Positions 1-7,953 are shown, numbered from the stretch's first letter. The stretch is 61,790 nucleotides of DNA from Longirhabdus pacifica (GCF_004115085.1 NZ_QXJP01000024.1:1-61790); one strand, 5' to 3'. Translations and numbers: made by a program. The notes: generated by a model from the sequence alone, not told the origin.

Positions 1-32
1 TCGTAAAAGCTTCTGGTGAAGCGGCGAGATCT

Positions 33-62
33 AATATATCACAGGTTCTTACTTCTATGCAA
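33..62 (-). promoter_or_regulatory. Candidate sigma-A promoter reading out of the window to the left
   Basis: On the minus strand TTGCAT (57-62) and TATATT (33-38) are 18 bases apart, with a TG one base before the -10 (extended -10). Downstream, toward the window edge, is a short GCTTC/GAAGC inverted repeat. In many Bacillales an rRNA operon lies in this region beside pdaB, so this could be an rRNA promoter. That is inference, because the transcribed gene is outside the window. Confidence 0.4.
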
Positions 63-152
63 TACCTTTTTTCATTTTTATTTTATTTGTTCTTATTAAT
101 TTTTCAAAAAGCGTTGTTTACCTATTGTATGTAACATAAAAGCCGACATAAG

Positions 153-374
153 CTAAGGTCTCTCTTTATAATTCAAAGTATACTTTGATACTTCTTTTGC
201 TGGGGCTAAACGTGCATACATACGAAAGATCACTTTATATCTTTCAATCATATTTATTTTCACTGCTTTATCAATACGTCGATCATTCATGTCTAATAAG
301 ATTTCATCCATCTCTCTACGTAGTAAGTAATCAAATTCTTTACACTCACGTTCATTTAGTAACATTCCTAACAA
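153..374 (-). CDS. Conserved small hypothetical protein
   Basis: A 73-residue protein rich in charged residues, with the look of a short helical bundle (motifs LLNERECKE, LLRREMDEIL, ERYKVIFRMYAR). It resembles small uncharacterised Bacillales proteins that begin with a LLNxREC-type segment. That recognition is from memory and no function is known to me. I chose TTG at 374 because AGAGGTG lies six bases upstream. The frame is also open to a GTG at 383, but that codon is part of the SD. A further ATG at 365 has no usable SD spacing. It lies between the outward promoter at 33-62 and the divergently transcribed pdaB. Confidence 0.6.
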   Translation of the reverse strand: MLGMLLNERECKEFDYLLRREMDEILLDMNDRRIDKAVKINMIERYKVIFRMYARLAPAKEVSKYTLNYKERP

Positions 375-445
375 CGCATTCACCTCTGATTGCTATTTTC
401 AATTCCACTTAGTCTTATTGTTATGCACAAATTATTTGCATTTTA

Positions 446-474
446 TGAATGAAATATATTGTACGAGCATATTT
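446..474 (+). promoter_or_regulatory. Possible forespore (sigma-G-like) promoter for pdaB
   Basis: TGAATG (446-451) and CATATTT (468-474) are 16 bases apart, about 60 bases before the pdaB start. This is near the sigma-G pattern (GHATR, 17-18 bases, CATNHTA), but the spacer is short and the last -10 base differs. pdaB is sigma-G controlled in B. subtilis. Weak evidence. Confidence 0.3.
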
Positions 475-532
475 TTGTACAAAGGCTTGTATTACTATCC
501 CAATATAAGAGGCTATAAGGAGGCTGCTTGCA

Positions 533-1300
533 TTGAATTTTTTTCTAGTGATGAACGGAAAAAAAATAAAGAAGTTCATTTTTTTGAGTATTGCTATGAT
601 ATTTGCCATTGCCGTTGTCTATGTAGAAAGAGATAATATTACCGTATTCTATAGCACGGCAAATACCGAACCATCCGCTATATACCGAATAGACACAGAT
701 GAAAAAGTAGTTGCACTAACATTTGATATTAGCTGGGGCAACAAAAGAGCTGAACCTATACTAGATATTTTAAAAGAGAAAGACGTGCAGAATGTTACAT
801 TTTTCTTATCCTCACCATGGAGTAGAGACCATCCTGAGATTGTAAAAAAAATAGTGGACGGCGGATATGAAATTGCAAGTCATGGACATAAACATGTTAA
901 CTATAGTGAATTAAGTGACGAAGAGATAAGAAAGCAAATAAAAACTGCTCATCAAATACTTAGAGAAACTACAGGAAGAGATACTAACTTAATTCGTTTA
1001 CCTAACGGTGATTTCGATAAACGTGTACTTAGAATTGCTAACGAATTAAATCATCAAGTTATTCAATGGGATACAGATTCACTAGATTGGAAAAATATCG
1101 GTGTCGATAATATTATCAACCGCGTTCTCACACGAGCCCACCCTGGAGATATTATTCTTATGCATGCAAGTGATAGCTGTGAACAAACGCATCTTGCTTT
1201 ACCTACCATCATTGATGAATTGCGTAAAAAAGGATATAAATTCGTCAATGTATCTCAATTAATTAATCAAGCTGATTTAAATAGATTGGAAGTAAAATAA
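533..1300 (+). CDS. pdaB: Polysaccharide deacetylase PdaB (spore cortex maintenance)
   Basis: A 255-residue secreted or membrane-anchored carbohydrate esterase of the NodB/CE4 family. An N-terminal hydrophobic segment (about residues 13-31) precedes the catalytic domain. Visible motifs are LTFDISWG (the PdaB variant of the usual TFDDG), SHGHKH (metal-binding HxxxH) and RLPNGDFD. In B. subtilis PdaB is needed to keep spores dormant late after formation and probably acts on cortex-type peptidoglycan. The start is TTG at 533, nine bases after AAGGAGG. The next in-frame ATG (551) is too far from that SD. It is one of few plus-strand genes here and is flanked by a terminator at 1391-1435. Confidence 0.92.
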   Translation: MNFFLVMNGKKIKKFIFLSIAMIFAIAVVYVERDNITVFYSTANTEPSAIYRIDTDEKVVALTFDISWGNKRAEPILDILKEKDVQNVTFFLSSPWSRDHPEIVKKIVDGGYEIASHGHKHVNYSELSDEEIRKQIKTAHQILRETTGRDTNLIRLPNGDFDKRVLRIANELNHQVIQWDTDSLDWKNIGVDNIINRVLTRAHPGDIILMHASDSCEQTHLALPTIIDELRKKGYKFVNVSQLINQADLNRLEVK

Positions 1301-1390
1301 AATGCTATTGAATCACGCGTAAGCAACATTTAAATTTATACTGCAAAAACACTGAAATGAGTTAAATTAATTATTGCTTCTAAAAAAATA

Positions 1391-1440
1391 AACATGGTGA
1401 CTTATTGGACTGCATCATCCCAACATCACCATGTTTTTGT
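1391..1440. terminator. Bidirectional terminator between pdaB and kbaA
   Basis: AACATGGTGA (1391-1400) pairs with TCACCATGTT (1426-1435) and is followed by TTTT on the plus strand. On the minus strand the stem is followed by TATTTTTTTA. The two genes converge here, so it can stop both. Confidence 0.75.
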
Positions 1441-1491
1441 ATTTATCTTTTTTTCATTTAAACGTGCCTACGAAACGTTATCCACCCTAAC

Positions 1492-2094
1492 CTAACTGCT
1501 AACCGCATTACTTTCGTTATTCAACAATTTGTGCAAAATCAAAATTTGATATACATTACAAAACAAAATAGGAACTGCCATATATATCAGCTGATTGAAA
1601 TCATCTAATCGAAGAGCAGGAACAACCTCTAGTGAAGTTCCAACAAAAAGGAAAAATAGTGCTGGTGTAAATGCTGTCCATTTCGTCAGCCTACTCTTTA
1701 TCACCGCAGCTATCATACTAATGATAAATAAGATGATAGGAAAAAATGCATATCTAATGTAAGGCAATGATTCAGGCTGAAATACTAACTGAGGAATAAT
1801 AATGAGATCTACAAACACCACAACGATTAAAAACCATTGTACAATCTGCCAACTCAACTGCGTCTTAAAAAAACCTCTTCCTATGTAATTCAATGTTAAA
1901 TATGCGAAAAATCCCATCTGACTAAACACACTAAACGTACTTCCAACCGTAATAATAGCGATAATAGAACCGAGGTTAATGCTGCTAAGATTACTATCCC
2001 CTTGTGCAAACCAAATAATTTGTACAACACATTGACCAACAATACCAACTACTATTGTTGTCCAAAATAAGAAAAACCACTTTTTCAAATTCAC
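1492..2094 (-). CDS. kbaA: KinB-signalling pathway activator KbaA
   Basis: A 200-residue integral membrane protein with about six hydrophobic segments and a short polar C-terminus. Its size and its position next to gerD and pdaB match B. subtilis KbaA (about 198 residues), which helps the sensor kinase KinB feed the sporulation phosphorelay. The longest frame begins at 2127, but AGAGGAG lies ten bases before GTG at 2094, giving a protein starting (M)NLKKWFF. No SD precedes 2127. It is divergent from gerD. Identification rests on membrane topology plus gene order, because the family has few sequence motifs. Confidence 0.82.
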   Translation of the reverse strand: MNLKKWFFLFWTTIVVGIVGQCVVQIIWFAQGDSNLSSINLGSIIAIITVGSTFSVFSQMGFFAYLTLNYIGRGFFKTQLSWQIVQWFLIVVVFVDLIIIPQLVFQPESLPYIRYAFFPIILFIISMIAAVIKSRLTKWTAFTPALFFLFVGTSLEVVPALRLDDFNQLIYMAVPILFCNVYQILILHKLLNNESNAVSS

Positions 2095-2217
2095 TTCTTT
2101 CTTTCTCCTCTCGTGTGAAAGTGACATTCACATTATCATTATTGTACCAACGTTAAATATGAATTGCTAATACGTTTTGTGAATATTATATAAAATGAAG
2201 AAATAATGAGATACAAA

Positions 2218-2243
2218 TTTACGCCTCAGTAGCCAGGCGTAAA
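2218..2243. repeat. Short perfect hairpin in the kbaA-gerD divergent region
   Basis: TTTACGCCT (2218-2226) and AGGCGTAAA (2235-2243) form a 9-bp stem with an 8-base loop. Neither side has a strong U-tract, so it is not an obvious terminator. It lies just before the dispersed repeat at 2260. Confidence 0.5.
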
Positions 2244-2259
2244 GAGTATGATATTGAGA

Positions 2260-2320
2260 TTTCTCCATCTTATGCATAGTGGTAATAAGTTGGTTCAACA
2301 AGTTCATTCAACTTATATAT
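2260..2320 (+). repeat. Dispersed intergenic repeat, copy A
   Basis: A 61-base unit that matches copy C (60846-60907) at 55 of 62 positions in my hand alignment and matches the first two thirds of copy B (7463-7521, minus strand). The core reads CCATCTTATG, then GGTAATAAGT, then ACAAGTTCATTCAACTTAT. ATAAGTTG and CAACTTAT inside it can form an 8-bp stem. It lies upstream of gerD in the divergent region. Confidence 0.8.
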
Positions 2321-2450
2321 ACAAATTTCTTTATTCCCACATAAAGACTCTTCATCGTGATACGCCCTGCATATAGAACGTTTCTTTTCTTTCACATCAT
2401 CATTTATTCATACATCCTAAATATTAGTAACAGGATCTTCATCAATTTAA

Positions 2451-2480
2451 GGATAAGGTATTTAACTATTTTACATAATA
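2451..2480 (+). promoter_or_regulatory. Sigma-G-type promoter candidate for gerD
   Basis: GGATA (2451-2455) and CATAATA (2474-2480) are 18 bases apart, fitting the sigma-G pattern with one mismatch in the -35. It ends 34 bases before the gerD start. gerD is expressed in the forespore under sigma-G in B. subtilis. Confidence 0.55.
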
Positions 2481-2514
2481 AAAAAAGGAATTGAGGAAAG
2501 GAAGACGTTGGACA

Positions 2515-3150
2515 ATGAGAATAATTCATGTGACTTTACTTTCTTGTTTATTCATACTTATGTTGTCAGGATGTAATAACAACGAAAACCAGAGCATGTC
2601 CAGTTATAAAGAGATGAAATCATTAGTTGTTGACATATTAAAAACAGAAGATGGGAAAAAGGCAATTGAAGAAGTGACGAAAGAAATGGAGAATGGTAAA
2701 AAAGATGGGCAGATCATGAAAATGCTCACTTCTGAAAATGGACAACAAATTCAATTTGCTGTTAATGAAGTACTGACAAGTGATTCATATCAAAAAACGC
2801 TACAATCCTTAATAAAGGAACCAAAATTTATTGGGGAGTTTGCCAAAGCCATAAAAAATGAAAATAAAGATATACAAAAAGAGCTGCTAAAAGATCCTGA
2901 TTACCAAAAACTGATGCTCACCGTCATGCAAGACCAAGAATACGAAAAATTGCTAATCGATGTTATGAAAGGAAAACAATATCGCCAACAAACGATGACC
3001 ATTATGGAGGAGTCACTGCAAAGTCCATTGTTCAGATTGCAATTAATGGAGATCATGAAAGCAGTGATGAAAGAGGAAAGTGAGCCAAAAAGCCAGCAGA
3101 AAGAAGATGGTGGGGAATCAGAACAAAAAAGCGAAGATCAACAACAGTAG
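2515..3150 (+). CDS. gerD: Spore germination lipoprotein GerD
   Basis: A 211-residue lipoprotein. The signal peptide ends in the lipobox LSGC with Cys at residue 20, followed by an Asn-rich tether. The body is helical and contains the GerD signature (MKSLVVDILKTEDGKK and LLKDPDYQKLMLTVMQD). GerD sits on the outer face of the spore inner membrane and clusters nutrient germinant receptors. The C-terminus is a Glu/Lys/Gln-rich tail that looks longer than in B. subtilis GerD (about 185 residues in total). ATG at 2515 is chosen, with AGGAAAGGAAG upstream. The frame is open to TTG 2491, but that would put extra basic residues before the signal peptide. Confidence 0.93.
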   Translation: MRIIHVTLLSCLFILMLSGCNNNENQSMSSYKEMKSLVVDILKTEDGKKAIEEVTKEMENGKKDGQIMKMLTSENGQQIQFAVNEVLTSDSYQKTLQSLIKEPKFIGEFAKAIKNENKDIQKELLKDPDYQKLMLTVMQDQEYEKLLIDVMKGKQYRQQTMTIMEESLQSPLFRLQLMEIMKAVMKEESEPKSQQKEDGGESEQKSEDQQQ

Positions 3151-3203
3151 GAAAAGAGCAATGTGTAATGACATTAATATTCAATATGTTGTGTATTAAA
3201 ATA

Positions 3204-3269
3204 TAGGGAGATCTGTCATACGTTATCACTTTCACAGTGATGAAGCTGCACGTATGAACCATCTCCCTA
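3204..3269. terminator. Three-tier hairpin between convergent gerD and salA
   Basis: Three nested stems: TAGGGAGAT/ATCTCCCTA (3204-3212, 3261-3269), CATACGT/ACGTATG (3217-3223, 3250-3256) and ATCACT/AGTGAT (3225-3230, 3236-3241). On the minus strand it is followed by a TATATTTTAA run, so it can end the salA transcript. The plus side has only a weak tail. Confidence 0.7.
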
Positions 3270-3277
3270 CTTATCGT

Positions 3278-4348
3278 TTACTTCATATGGTTCAATATTT
3301 TTTCAGCTGTTTCTAAATAAATTTTCCCGATAGTATGATCCTCTTTGTAAACAGACGGTGAGAAATTAGCTTCTGCTATGTGATTTTCCGTAGCAGCGAG
3401 CGGAATTTGAGCTAATAAATGAGTATTCAACTCTTCTGCTAGCTTCGCTCCTCCACCTTTTCCATAAATATAATCTCTATCACCACATTTGGAGCATTCA
3501 TAAAAAGCCATATTTTCAATGACACCTAGTAGTTCATGCTTCGTTTGCAATGCCATAGCTCCCGCTCTTGCCGCAACATAAGCAGCAGTTCCATGCGGTG
3601 TCGTCACTAATACCTCTTTGCATTGCGGTATCATCTGATGCACATCTAATGCGACATCCCCTGTTCCAGGAGGTAGATCTAGTAATACATAATCTAGGTC
3701 ACCCCATTGTACTTCTGCAAAGAAGTTACGAAGCATCTTACCTAACATCGGCCCACGCCAAATGACTGGGGAATTATCTTCAACAAAAAAGCCCATAGAA
3801 ATGACTTTGACGCCAAACCTTTCCACAGGAATAACTTGTTCATTTACGATCTTGGGTCTCTCTTCTATTCCCATCATGTCTGGAATACTAAAACCGTATA
3901 TGTCAGCATCTACAATCGCTACTTTTTTACCTAATCTAGCAAGTGATACAGCTAAGTTCACGGTAACAGTAGATTTACCAACACCACCTTTGCCGCTGGC
4001 AATAGCAATAAACTCTATCCCAGAGTCTGGGGAAAGAATATCTTTTTTCGTCTCTTTTTCAGGTGTAAGGGTTTGCAATTTTGATTCTATTTGTGACTTT
4101 TCATAGGGTGAAATGGTACGAAAACGAATATGTACTTCTGGTGGTTGGAGATGAGATAAATAATTTTCGATTTGAAGCTGAATGCGCTGCTTTATTTCAT
4201 CTTTATTCTCAGCGACGATGATAGTCATAGAAATAAATTGATCTTTTATCATGATATCACGAATGAGATCAAGTTCTACTAAGCTATGATGGAGTGCAGG
4301 TTCTTGAATTGGATGTAACGCTTCTAATAGCTGGTCCCTTGTTATCAC
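3278..4348 (-). CDS. salA: Mrp/ApbC-family P-loop ATPase (SalA)
   Basis: A 356-residue protein. The N-terminal 90 or so residues resemble the MIP18/DUF59 domain. A MinD-like ATPase follows, with a Walker A deviant motif GKGGVGKST near residue 120, LLDLPPGTGD (Walker B/switch region) and ECSKCG, the CxxC used by Mrp proteins to hold an Fe-S cluster. The family carries Fe-S clusters, and in B. subtilis SalA also regulates scoC and so exoprotease production. The start is GTG at 4348 with GAGGTGG eight bases upstream. Its neighbour cwlD lies 47 bases upstream in the same direction, as in B. subtilis, so they may share a transcript. Confidence 0.9.
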   Translation of the reverse strand: MITRDQLLEALHPIQEPALHHSLVELDLIRDIMIKDQFISMTIIVAENKDEIKQRIQLQIENYLSHLQPPEVHIRFRTISPYEKSQIESKLQTLTPEKETKKDILSPDSGIEFIAIASGKGGVGKSTVTVNLAVSLARLGKKVAIVDADIYGFSIPDMMGIEERPKIVNEQVIPVERFGVKVISMGFFVEDNSPVIWRGPMLGKMLRNFFAEVQWGDLDYVLLDLPPGTGDVALDVHQMIPQCKEVLVTTPHGTAAYVAARAGAMALQTKHELLGVIENMAFYECSKCGDRDYIYGKGGGAKLAEELNTHLLAQIPLAATENHIAEANFSPSVYKEDHTIGKIYLETAEKILNHMK

Positions 4349-4395
4349 GAATAAGCCACCTCGTTATATTAGAATATAATGCCATTATATCATGA

Positions 4396-5142
4396 TTAGT
4401 CAGTAAATTCTTCACCTGAGCTGTAACGTAACACCCCTTGATATATTGCTAAAGCAATTTTCTGCTGATATGCTGCTTCTCCTAGTAAGCTTGATTCGGT
4501 TGCATTAGATAAAAAGCCCGCTTCTACCAACGCTCCTGGTATTTCTAATGTTTTTAATAAATATATGGAGTCAGCAGGCAAGATCTCTCTATCTGTATTA
4601 TTTAAGCTAGATTTAATTTCGTCTTGGATAAAAAAGGCCAGCTTCTTACTATCAGGGTCACCAGATGAATGATAAAATGTCTGGGCACCAGACCACCTAC
4701 TAGAAGGAATGCTATTCATGTGAATACTAATAAAAAGTTGCGCTTGCTTCTCTTGTATGATTTCTGCTCGGCGTAATATATCTTGACGCTTTCTTCTAAT
4801 CTGTTTTCCTTCTTCAGCTAAATCATAATCTCCTTCTCTCGTCATGTATACGATAGCTCCTGCTTGTTGCAGGTAGTCTCTTAAATATAACGAAATATCC
4901 AGATTGATATCTTTTTCGAGCAGCCCATTTTTACTGACCGCTCCTCCATCTGGTCCTCCATGACCTGGATCAATAACAATAACTTGACCAGATAAAGGCA
5001 GTGTCCATTGTGTCCATGTTGTGGTTGTATTATCGTAGCTGAGTAAACCAACAATAACGAATATCGCCAATAATGGTATGATCATTCTACGCTTTTTAGG
5101 ATAATAGATCCAAAATACTCTTCTTTTTTTCACACTAGCCAT
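4396..5142 (-). CDS. cwlD: N-acetylmuramoyl-L-alanine amidase CwlD
   Basis: A 248-residue membrane-anchored zinc amidase (Amidase_3). It has a basic N-terminus, a hydrophobic segment at about residues 20-37, then the catalytic domain with DPGHGG (zinc His), LEKDIN (zinc Glu), SIHMNS (zinc His) and VEAGFLSN (catalytic Glu). CwlD strips side chains from cortex peptidoglycan, which with PdaA produces muramic-delta-lactam, the mark read by germination hydrolases. ATG at 5142 is chosen, nine bases after GGGGTG. The frame also runs to 5169, where there is no SD. That SD can be base-paired in read-through RNA (see 5149-5197). Confidence 0.93.
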   Translation of the reverse strand: MASVKKRRVFWIYYPKKRRMIIPLLAIFVIVGLLSYDNTTTTWTQWTLPLSGQVIVIDPGHGGPDGGAVSKNGLLEKDINLDISLYLRDYLQQAGAIVYMTREGDYDLAEEGKQIRRKRQDILRRAEIIQEKQAQLFISIHMNSIPSSRWSGAQTFYHSSGDPDSKKLAFFIQDEIKSSLNNTDREILPADSIYLLKTLEIPGALVEAGFLSNATESSLLGEAAYQQKIALAIYQGVLRYSSGEEFTD

Positions 5143-5148
5143 CAGCAA

Positions 5149-5204
5149 ATACACCCCATTCCAATACATACATTCATCTATATGGGACAGGGTGTATCAT
5201 TATG
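5149..5204 (-). promoter_or_regulatory. SD-sequestering stem and possible sporulation -10 before cwlD
   Basis: On the minus strand ATACACCC (5197-5190) is complementary to GGGTGTAT (5156-5149), which contains most of the cwlD SD. An RNA reading through from sat could fold to hide the SD. CATAATGAT (5204-5196) resembles a sigma-E/sigma-G -10. Transcription from it would begin near 5192 and leave out most of the blocking arm. No convincing -35 is seen. The structure is seen directly and the regulatory role is inferred. Confidence 0.4.
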
Positions 5205-5214
5205 CTTATTTTGA

Positions 5215-6378
5215 TTAATTTGCTTCCTGTTTCATGCCATCGATGAGTATTTGTGCGACTTCATGCCTTGAAAACTCAGGAGGAGGGCATTTCCCTTCTC
5301 TCAGCATCGCTCTTACTTTCGTTCCGGATAAGTGAAGGTGTTCTGCCTTGTCATGTGGGCACGTTTTACTTGAAGCCATGTTGCCACATTTTTTACAGTA
5401 AAAACTATGTTCAAATTTTAAAATTTCAATTCCTAACTCTTCTTTTTTAAATTGCTCAAAAATAAGCTGAGCGTCATATGTTCCGTAATAATCACCTACA
5501 CCAGCATGATCCCTACCTACGATAAAATGAGTACATCCGTAATTTTTTCGGACAATCGCATGGAAAATCGCTTCCCTTGGTCCTGCATATCGCATGGCAG
5601 CAGGAAATACACCCAAAAACACACGATCTTGAGGATAGTAGTTTTGCATCAATACCTCATAGCTTTTCATTCGGACATCTGCTGCTATATCGTCTGATTT
5701 CGTTTCTCCGACGAGGGGGTTTAAGAATAACCCATCCACGATTTCCATTGCACTCTTTTGGATGTATTCATGAGCTCTATGGATTGGATTTCTGGTTTGG
5801 AATCCGACTACGGTTTTCCACCCGCGCGATTCAAATATGTGTCTTGTCTCTTGCGGATCATGATAGTATTGTTGAAACTTATCACGCTGCGTTCTTTCGA
5901 TAAGCTTAATTGGACCACCGATATACGTTTTATTTTTACTGAACAACTTCTGCACACCGGGATGAGCTTTATCGGCGGTGCCATATACTTTGCGTGCTTC
6001 TTCTTCATGATCTACGGTATATATACTCTCTATTTTCATCCAACCATAGAGGTTTCCATCTGCCCCTTTTAAAGCTACTTCGTTGTTTATGTTTAATGAT
6101 GATGCTGTGGTATCATCAATATCTAACGTAATAGGAATGCTCCAAACGGTCTGATTTGATAATCTCATATGTTGTAGTACATGTTGATAGTCCCTTTCGT
6201 TCATGAAGCCCTCTAATGGAGAAAACGCACCTATTGCTATTAACTCTAGATCGGATAGAGCCCAGTTGTTTAATGTAATTGTAGGTAGTGTTGCTTTACG
6301 TTCTAAAAAAGCACGCTTCTCCTCTGCCCCAGCAATACGGTTAATTAATTTTCCTCCGTGTGCTTCGATTGTAGACAT
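5215..6378 (-). CDS. sat: Sulfate adenylyltransferase (ATP sulfurylase)
   Basis: A 387-residue enzyme that makes adenosine 5'-phosphosulfate (APS) and pyrophosphate from ATP and sulfate, the first step of sulfate assimilation. Visible motifs are [13 protein letters not shown] (the QTRNP and HxxH active-site motifs), [17 protein letters not shown], and a C-terminal CKKCGNM...CPH cysteine set followed by [13 protein letters not shown]. Full length for the homo-oligomeric bacterial type, with no fused APS kinase. The start is ATG 6378, seven bases after AGAGGAG. The frame is open to 6426, but the ATG at 6384 abuts the SD. It follows cysH by 87 bases and is probably cotranscribed. Confidence 0.95.
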   Translation of the reverse strand: MSTIEAHGGKLINRIAGAEEKRAFLERKATLPTITLNNWALSDLELIAIGAFSPLEGFMNERDYQHVLQHMRLSNQTVWSIPITLDIDDTTASSLNINNEVALKGADGNLYGWMKIESIYTVDHEEEARKVYGTADKAHPGVQKLFSKNKTYIGGPIKLIERTQRDKFQQYYHDPQETRHIFESRGWKTVVGFQTRNPIHRAHEYIQKSAMEIVDGLFLNPLVGETKSDDIAADVRMKSYEVLMQNYYPQDRVFLGVFPAAMRYAGPREAIFHAIVRKNYGCTHFIVGRDHAGVGDYYGTYDAQLIFEQFKKEELGIEILKFEHSFYCKKCGNMASSKTCPHDKAEHLHLSGTKVRAMLREGKCPPPEFSRHEVAQILIDGMKQEAN

Positions 6379-6465
6379 AGTCATTCTCCTCTCATTCCCC
6401 TTGTTTCCAAAACGGTTATATGTCACGATGGTTAATCTGCTTTTTTTTATGATGATGGCAGTAAA

Positions 6466-7158
6466 TTATTTGTGTAATCCACACTCCGTTTTATCATTAT
6501 TAGACCATCTTCCAGCCCTAGGATCCTCACCTGGTTTTACCTGTCTAGTGCAATATGAACAGCCGATACTTGGGTAATTTTGATCATGTAGTGGATTATA
6601 GATAAGGTCATGCTTACGAATATAGTTCCAAACATCATCCCAAGTCCATGAAGCTAGCGGATTAAATTTAACTAAGCCGAATTTCACATCATATTCTACT
6701 TTTTTTGTATTTGCTCTTGTAGGCGCTTGATCTCTTCGAACTCCTGTTATCCATGCATCGTATTGGGATAACGTTTTTACTAACGGTTCTACTTTCCGAA
6801 GATTACAACAAGCATTTGGTTCCCTTTCCCACAATTTATCTCCATATTGCTCCGCTTGTTCTTCTGGTGTTAGATCTGATTTGGCTTGAATAAAATTAAT
6901 GTTATATTTTTTAGCGATACGATCTCGCGTTTCATATGTTTCTGCAAAGTGAAAATCCGTGTCTAAATAAAAAATATCTGATGAAGGACTTATTTTATGC
7001 AACATATCCACCAAAACAACATCTTCCGCACCAAAACTACACGCTAACGTGATATTAGGAAATGTCTTGACGGCCCACTCTATTAGTTCCTCAGGTTGCT
7101 TATTTTCATATTCATCCGCACTCTTATGAATCCATTTTTCTTTCTCAATTAAGTTCAT
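6466..7158 (-). CDS. cysH: Phosphoadenylyl/adenylyl-sulfate reductase CysH
   Basis: A 230-residue thioredoxin-dependent reductase that yields sulfite. It shows ACSFGAEDVV (PP-loop), TGVRRDQ, two cysteine pairs (CCNLRK and GCSYCTR) and a C-terminal ECGLH with the catalytic Cys. The paired cysteines indicate a [4Fe-4S] cluster, which is typical of enzymes that reduce APS directly. No APS kinase (cysC) lies in the pair, which fits that reading. ATG at 7158 follows GGGAGGGGA by about 7 bases. A strong sigma-A promoter lies upstream at 7226-7253. Sulfite reductase and a sulfate transporter are not in the window. Confidence 0.93.
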   Translation of the reverse strand: MNLIEKEKWIHKSADEYENKQPEELIEWAVKTFPNITLACSFGAEDVVLVDMLHKISPSSDIFYLDTDFHFAETYETRDRIAKKYNINFIQAKSDLTPEEQAEQYGDKLWEREPNACCNLRKVEPLVKTLSQYDAWITGVRRDQAPTRANTKKVEYDVKFGLVKFNPLASWTWDDVWNYIRKHDLIYNPLHDQNYPSIGCSYCTRQVKPGEDPRAGRWSNNDKTECGLHK

Positions 7159-7200
7159 TTCTAGTTCCCCTCCCATGGAAACACAATTCATACTAAAACG

Positions 7201-7253
7201 ATTGGAATTGTTTATATTAATTTCTATTATAAGATTTTATTATGAGTTGTCAA
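7201..7253 (-). promoter_or_regulatory. Sigma-A promoter of cysH-sat with a possible CymR half-site
   Basis: TTGACA (7248-7253) and TATAAT (7226-7231) are 16 bases apart on the minus strand. Just downstream, near +10 to +20, lies AATTCCAAT (ATTGGAATT on the plus strand, 7201-7209), which matches the ATNGGAATT end of the CymR motif as I remember it. The rest of that motif does not match, so the CymR assignment is weak, while the promoter is strong. Confidence 0.75.
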
Positions 7254-7364
7254 ACTTTTTTTCATGATTGCTACACAATTTCGTACACAAAACGATAGCA
7301 ATAACATATATAAACTTAAGTTCATCATGTATGCGATACGTCATGATGACTCAAATATTTCAGC

Positions 7365-7396
7365 AATACATCTCTATATGCATACCGAGATGTATT
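7365..7396. repeat. Hairpin near repeat copy B
   Basis: AATACATCTC (7365-7374) pairs with GAGATGTATT (7387-7396), a perfect 10-bp stem with a 12-base loop. No U-tract follows. It lies about 70 bases downstream (minus strand) of repeat copy B. Confidence 0.55.
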
Positions 7397-7462
7397 ATAT
7401 GAATATTCAATTGCAATAACTATAGTGCAAAATTTGTACAAGTGCATAGGTTTGTCATATTT

Positions 7463-7521
7463 GTAAGTGCACTTAACTTGTTTAATACAACTTATTACCC
7501 CTATGCATAAGATGGGAAAAA
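7463..7521 (-). repeat. Dispersed intergenic repeat, copy B
   Basis: Read on the minus strand it carries CCATCTTATGCATAG, GGTAATAAGTTG, AACAAGTT and a diverged end (CACTTA). The first 45 or so bases match copies A (2260) and C (60846), while the last third has drifted. No recognisable gene follows it. Confidence 0.7.
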
Positions 7522-7883
7522 TCATCATACCCTCTGCGTCTCTGACTGCTGAGATGTAAACTTGTATTCCATCATTTTTTATCACTGCACAAATTACATT
7601 GCGATGTTGAGGATTGCATGAAGATCTAAGTGGAAGAATCAATAGAGATTTTAAAAAGTTTTTAAATCAGATTACATGAATTGAAAACGTTATTATCTTA
7701 TATTTTTTTACGAATTTAATGAGATTCGATATTAATTGTTTTTGCTGTTATGTTGCTTAAGATGCTGTAGTTATTGCGAACAAACGTTGAGAATATAAAA
7801 GTTAAGGATATGATACATGTTGAGGAGATAGTAACAGCAGAATATGAATGTGGAAAAAAGGTGTGGGTAATACAAAATGCTTA

Positions 7884-7928
7884 ATATAAAGCAAAAACCC
7901 CTCTTTGGAATATACCAAAAAGGGGTTT
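7884..7928 (-). terminator. Intrinsic terminator of rplM-rpsI
   Basis: AAACCCCT (7894-7901) pairs with AGGGGTTT (7921-7928) and the stem continues as TTTGG/CCAAA. On the minus strand it ends in GGGGTTTTTGCTTT, a U-tract, 26 bases after the rpsI stop. Confidence 0.85.
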
Positions 7929-7953
7929 GAATATAATACATGAAAATGCAATA

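Larger units (their letters stand above)
7254..7893. other. 640-base gene-free stretch between cysH and rpsI
   Basis: I see no convincing gene. It holds a 10-bp stem hairpin at 7365-7396 and repeat copy B at 7463-7521. A 105-codon minus-strand frame (7325-7642) runs through the repeat without an SD. A 36-codon plus-strand frame ending at 7883 (ending GKKVWVIQNA) also lacks an SD and could be a gene relic. The DNA is very AT-rich. Confidence 0.6.

Noticed and set aside
3..140. Plus-strand frame open from the left edge, ending in a hydrophobic stretch
   Set aside because: Only 45 codons, AT-rich, and it overlaps an outward promoter; no family recognised. It could be a true gene end, but the window cannot show it.
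418..636. Plus-strand frame overlapping the pdaB start
   Set aside because: It is out of frame with pdaB, lacks an SD and covers the likely promoter.
7325..7642. 105-codon minus-strand frame between cysH and rpsI
   Set aside because: It has no SD, runs straight through the dispersed repeat and a hairpin, and has no protein-like pattern.
7776..7883. Short plus-strand frame ending GKKVWVIQNA
   Set aside because: No SD and about 36 codons. Possibly a relic, but not enough to call a gene or pseudogene.
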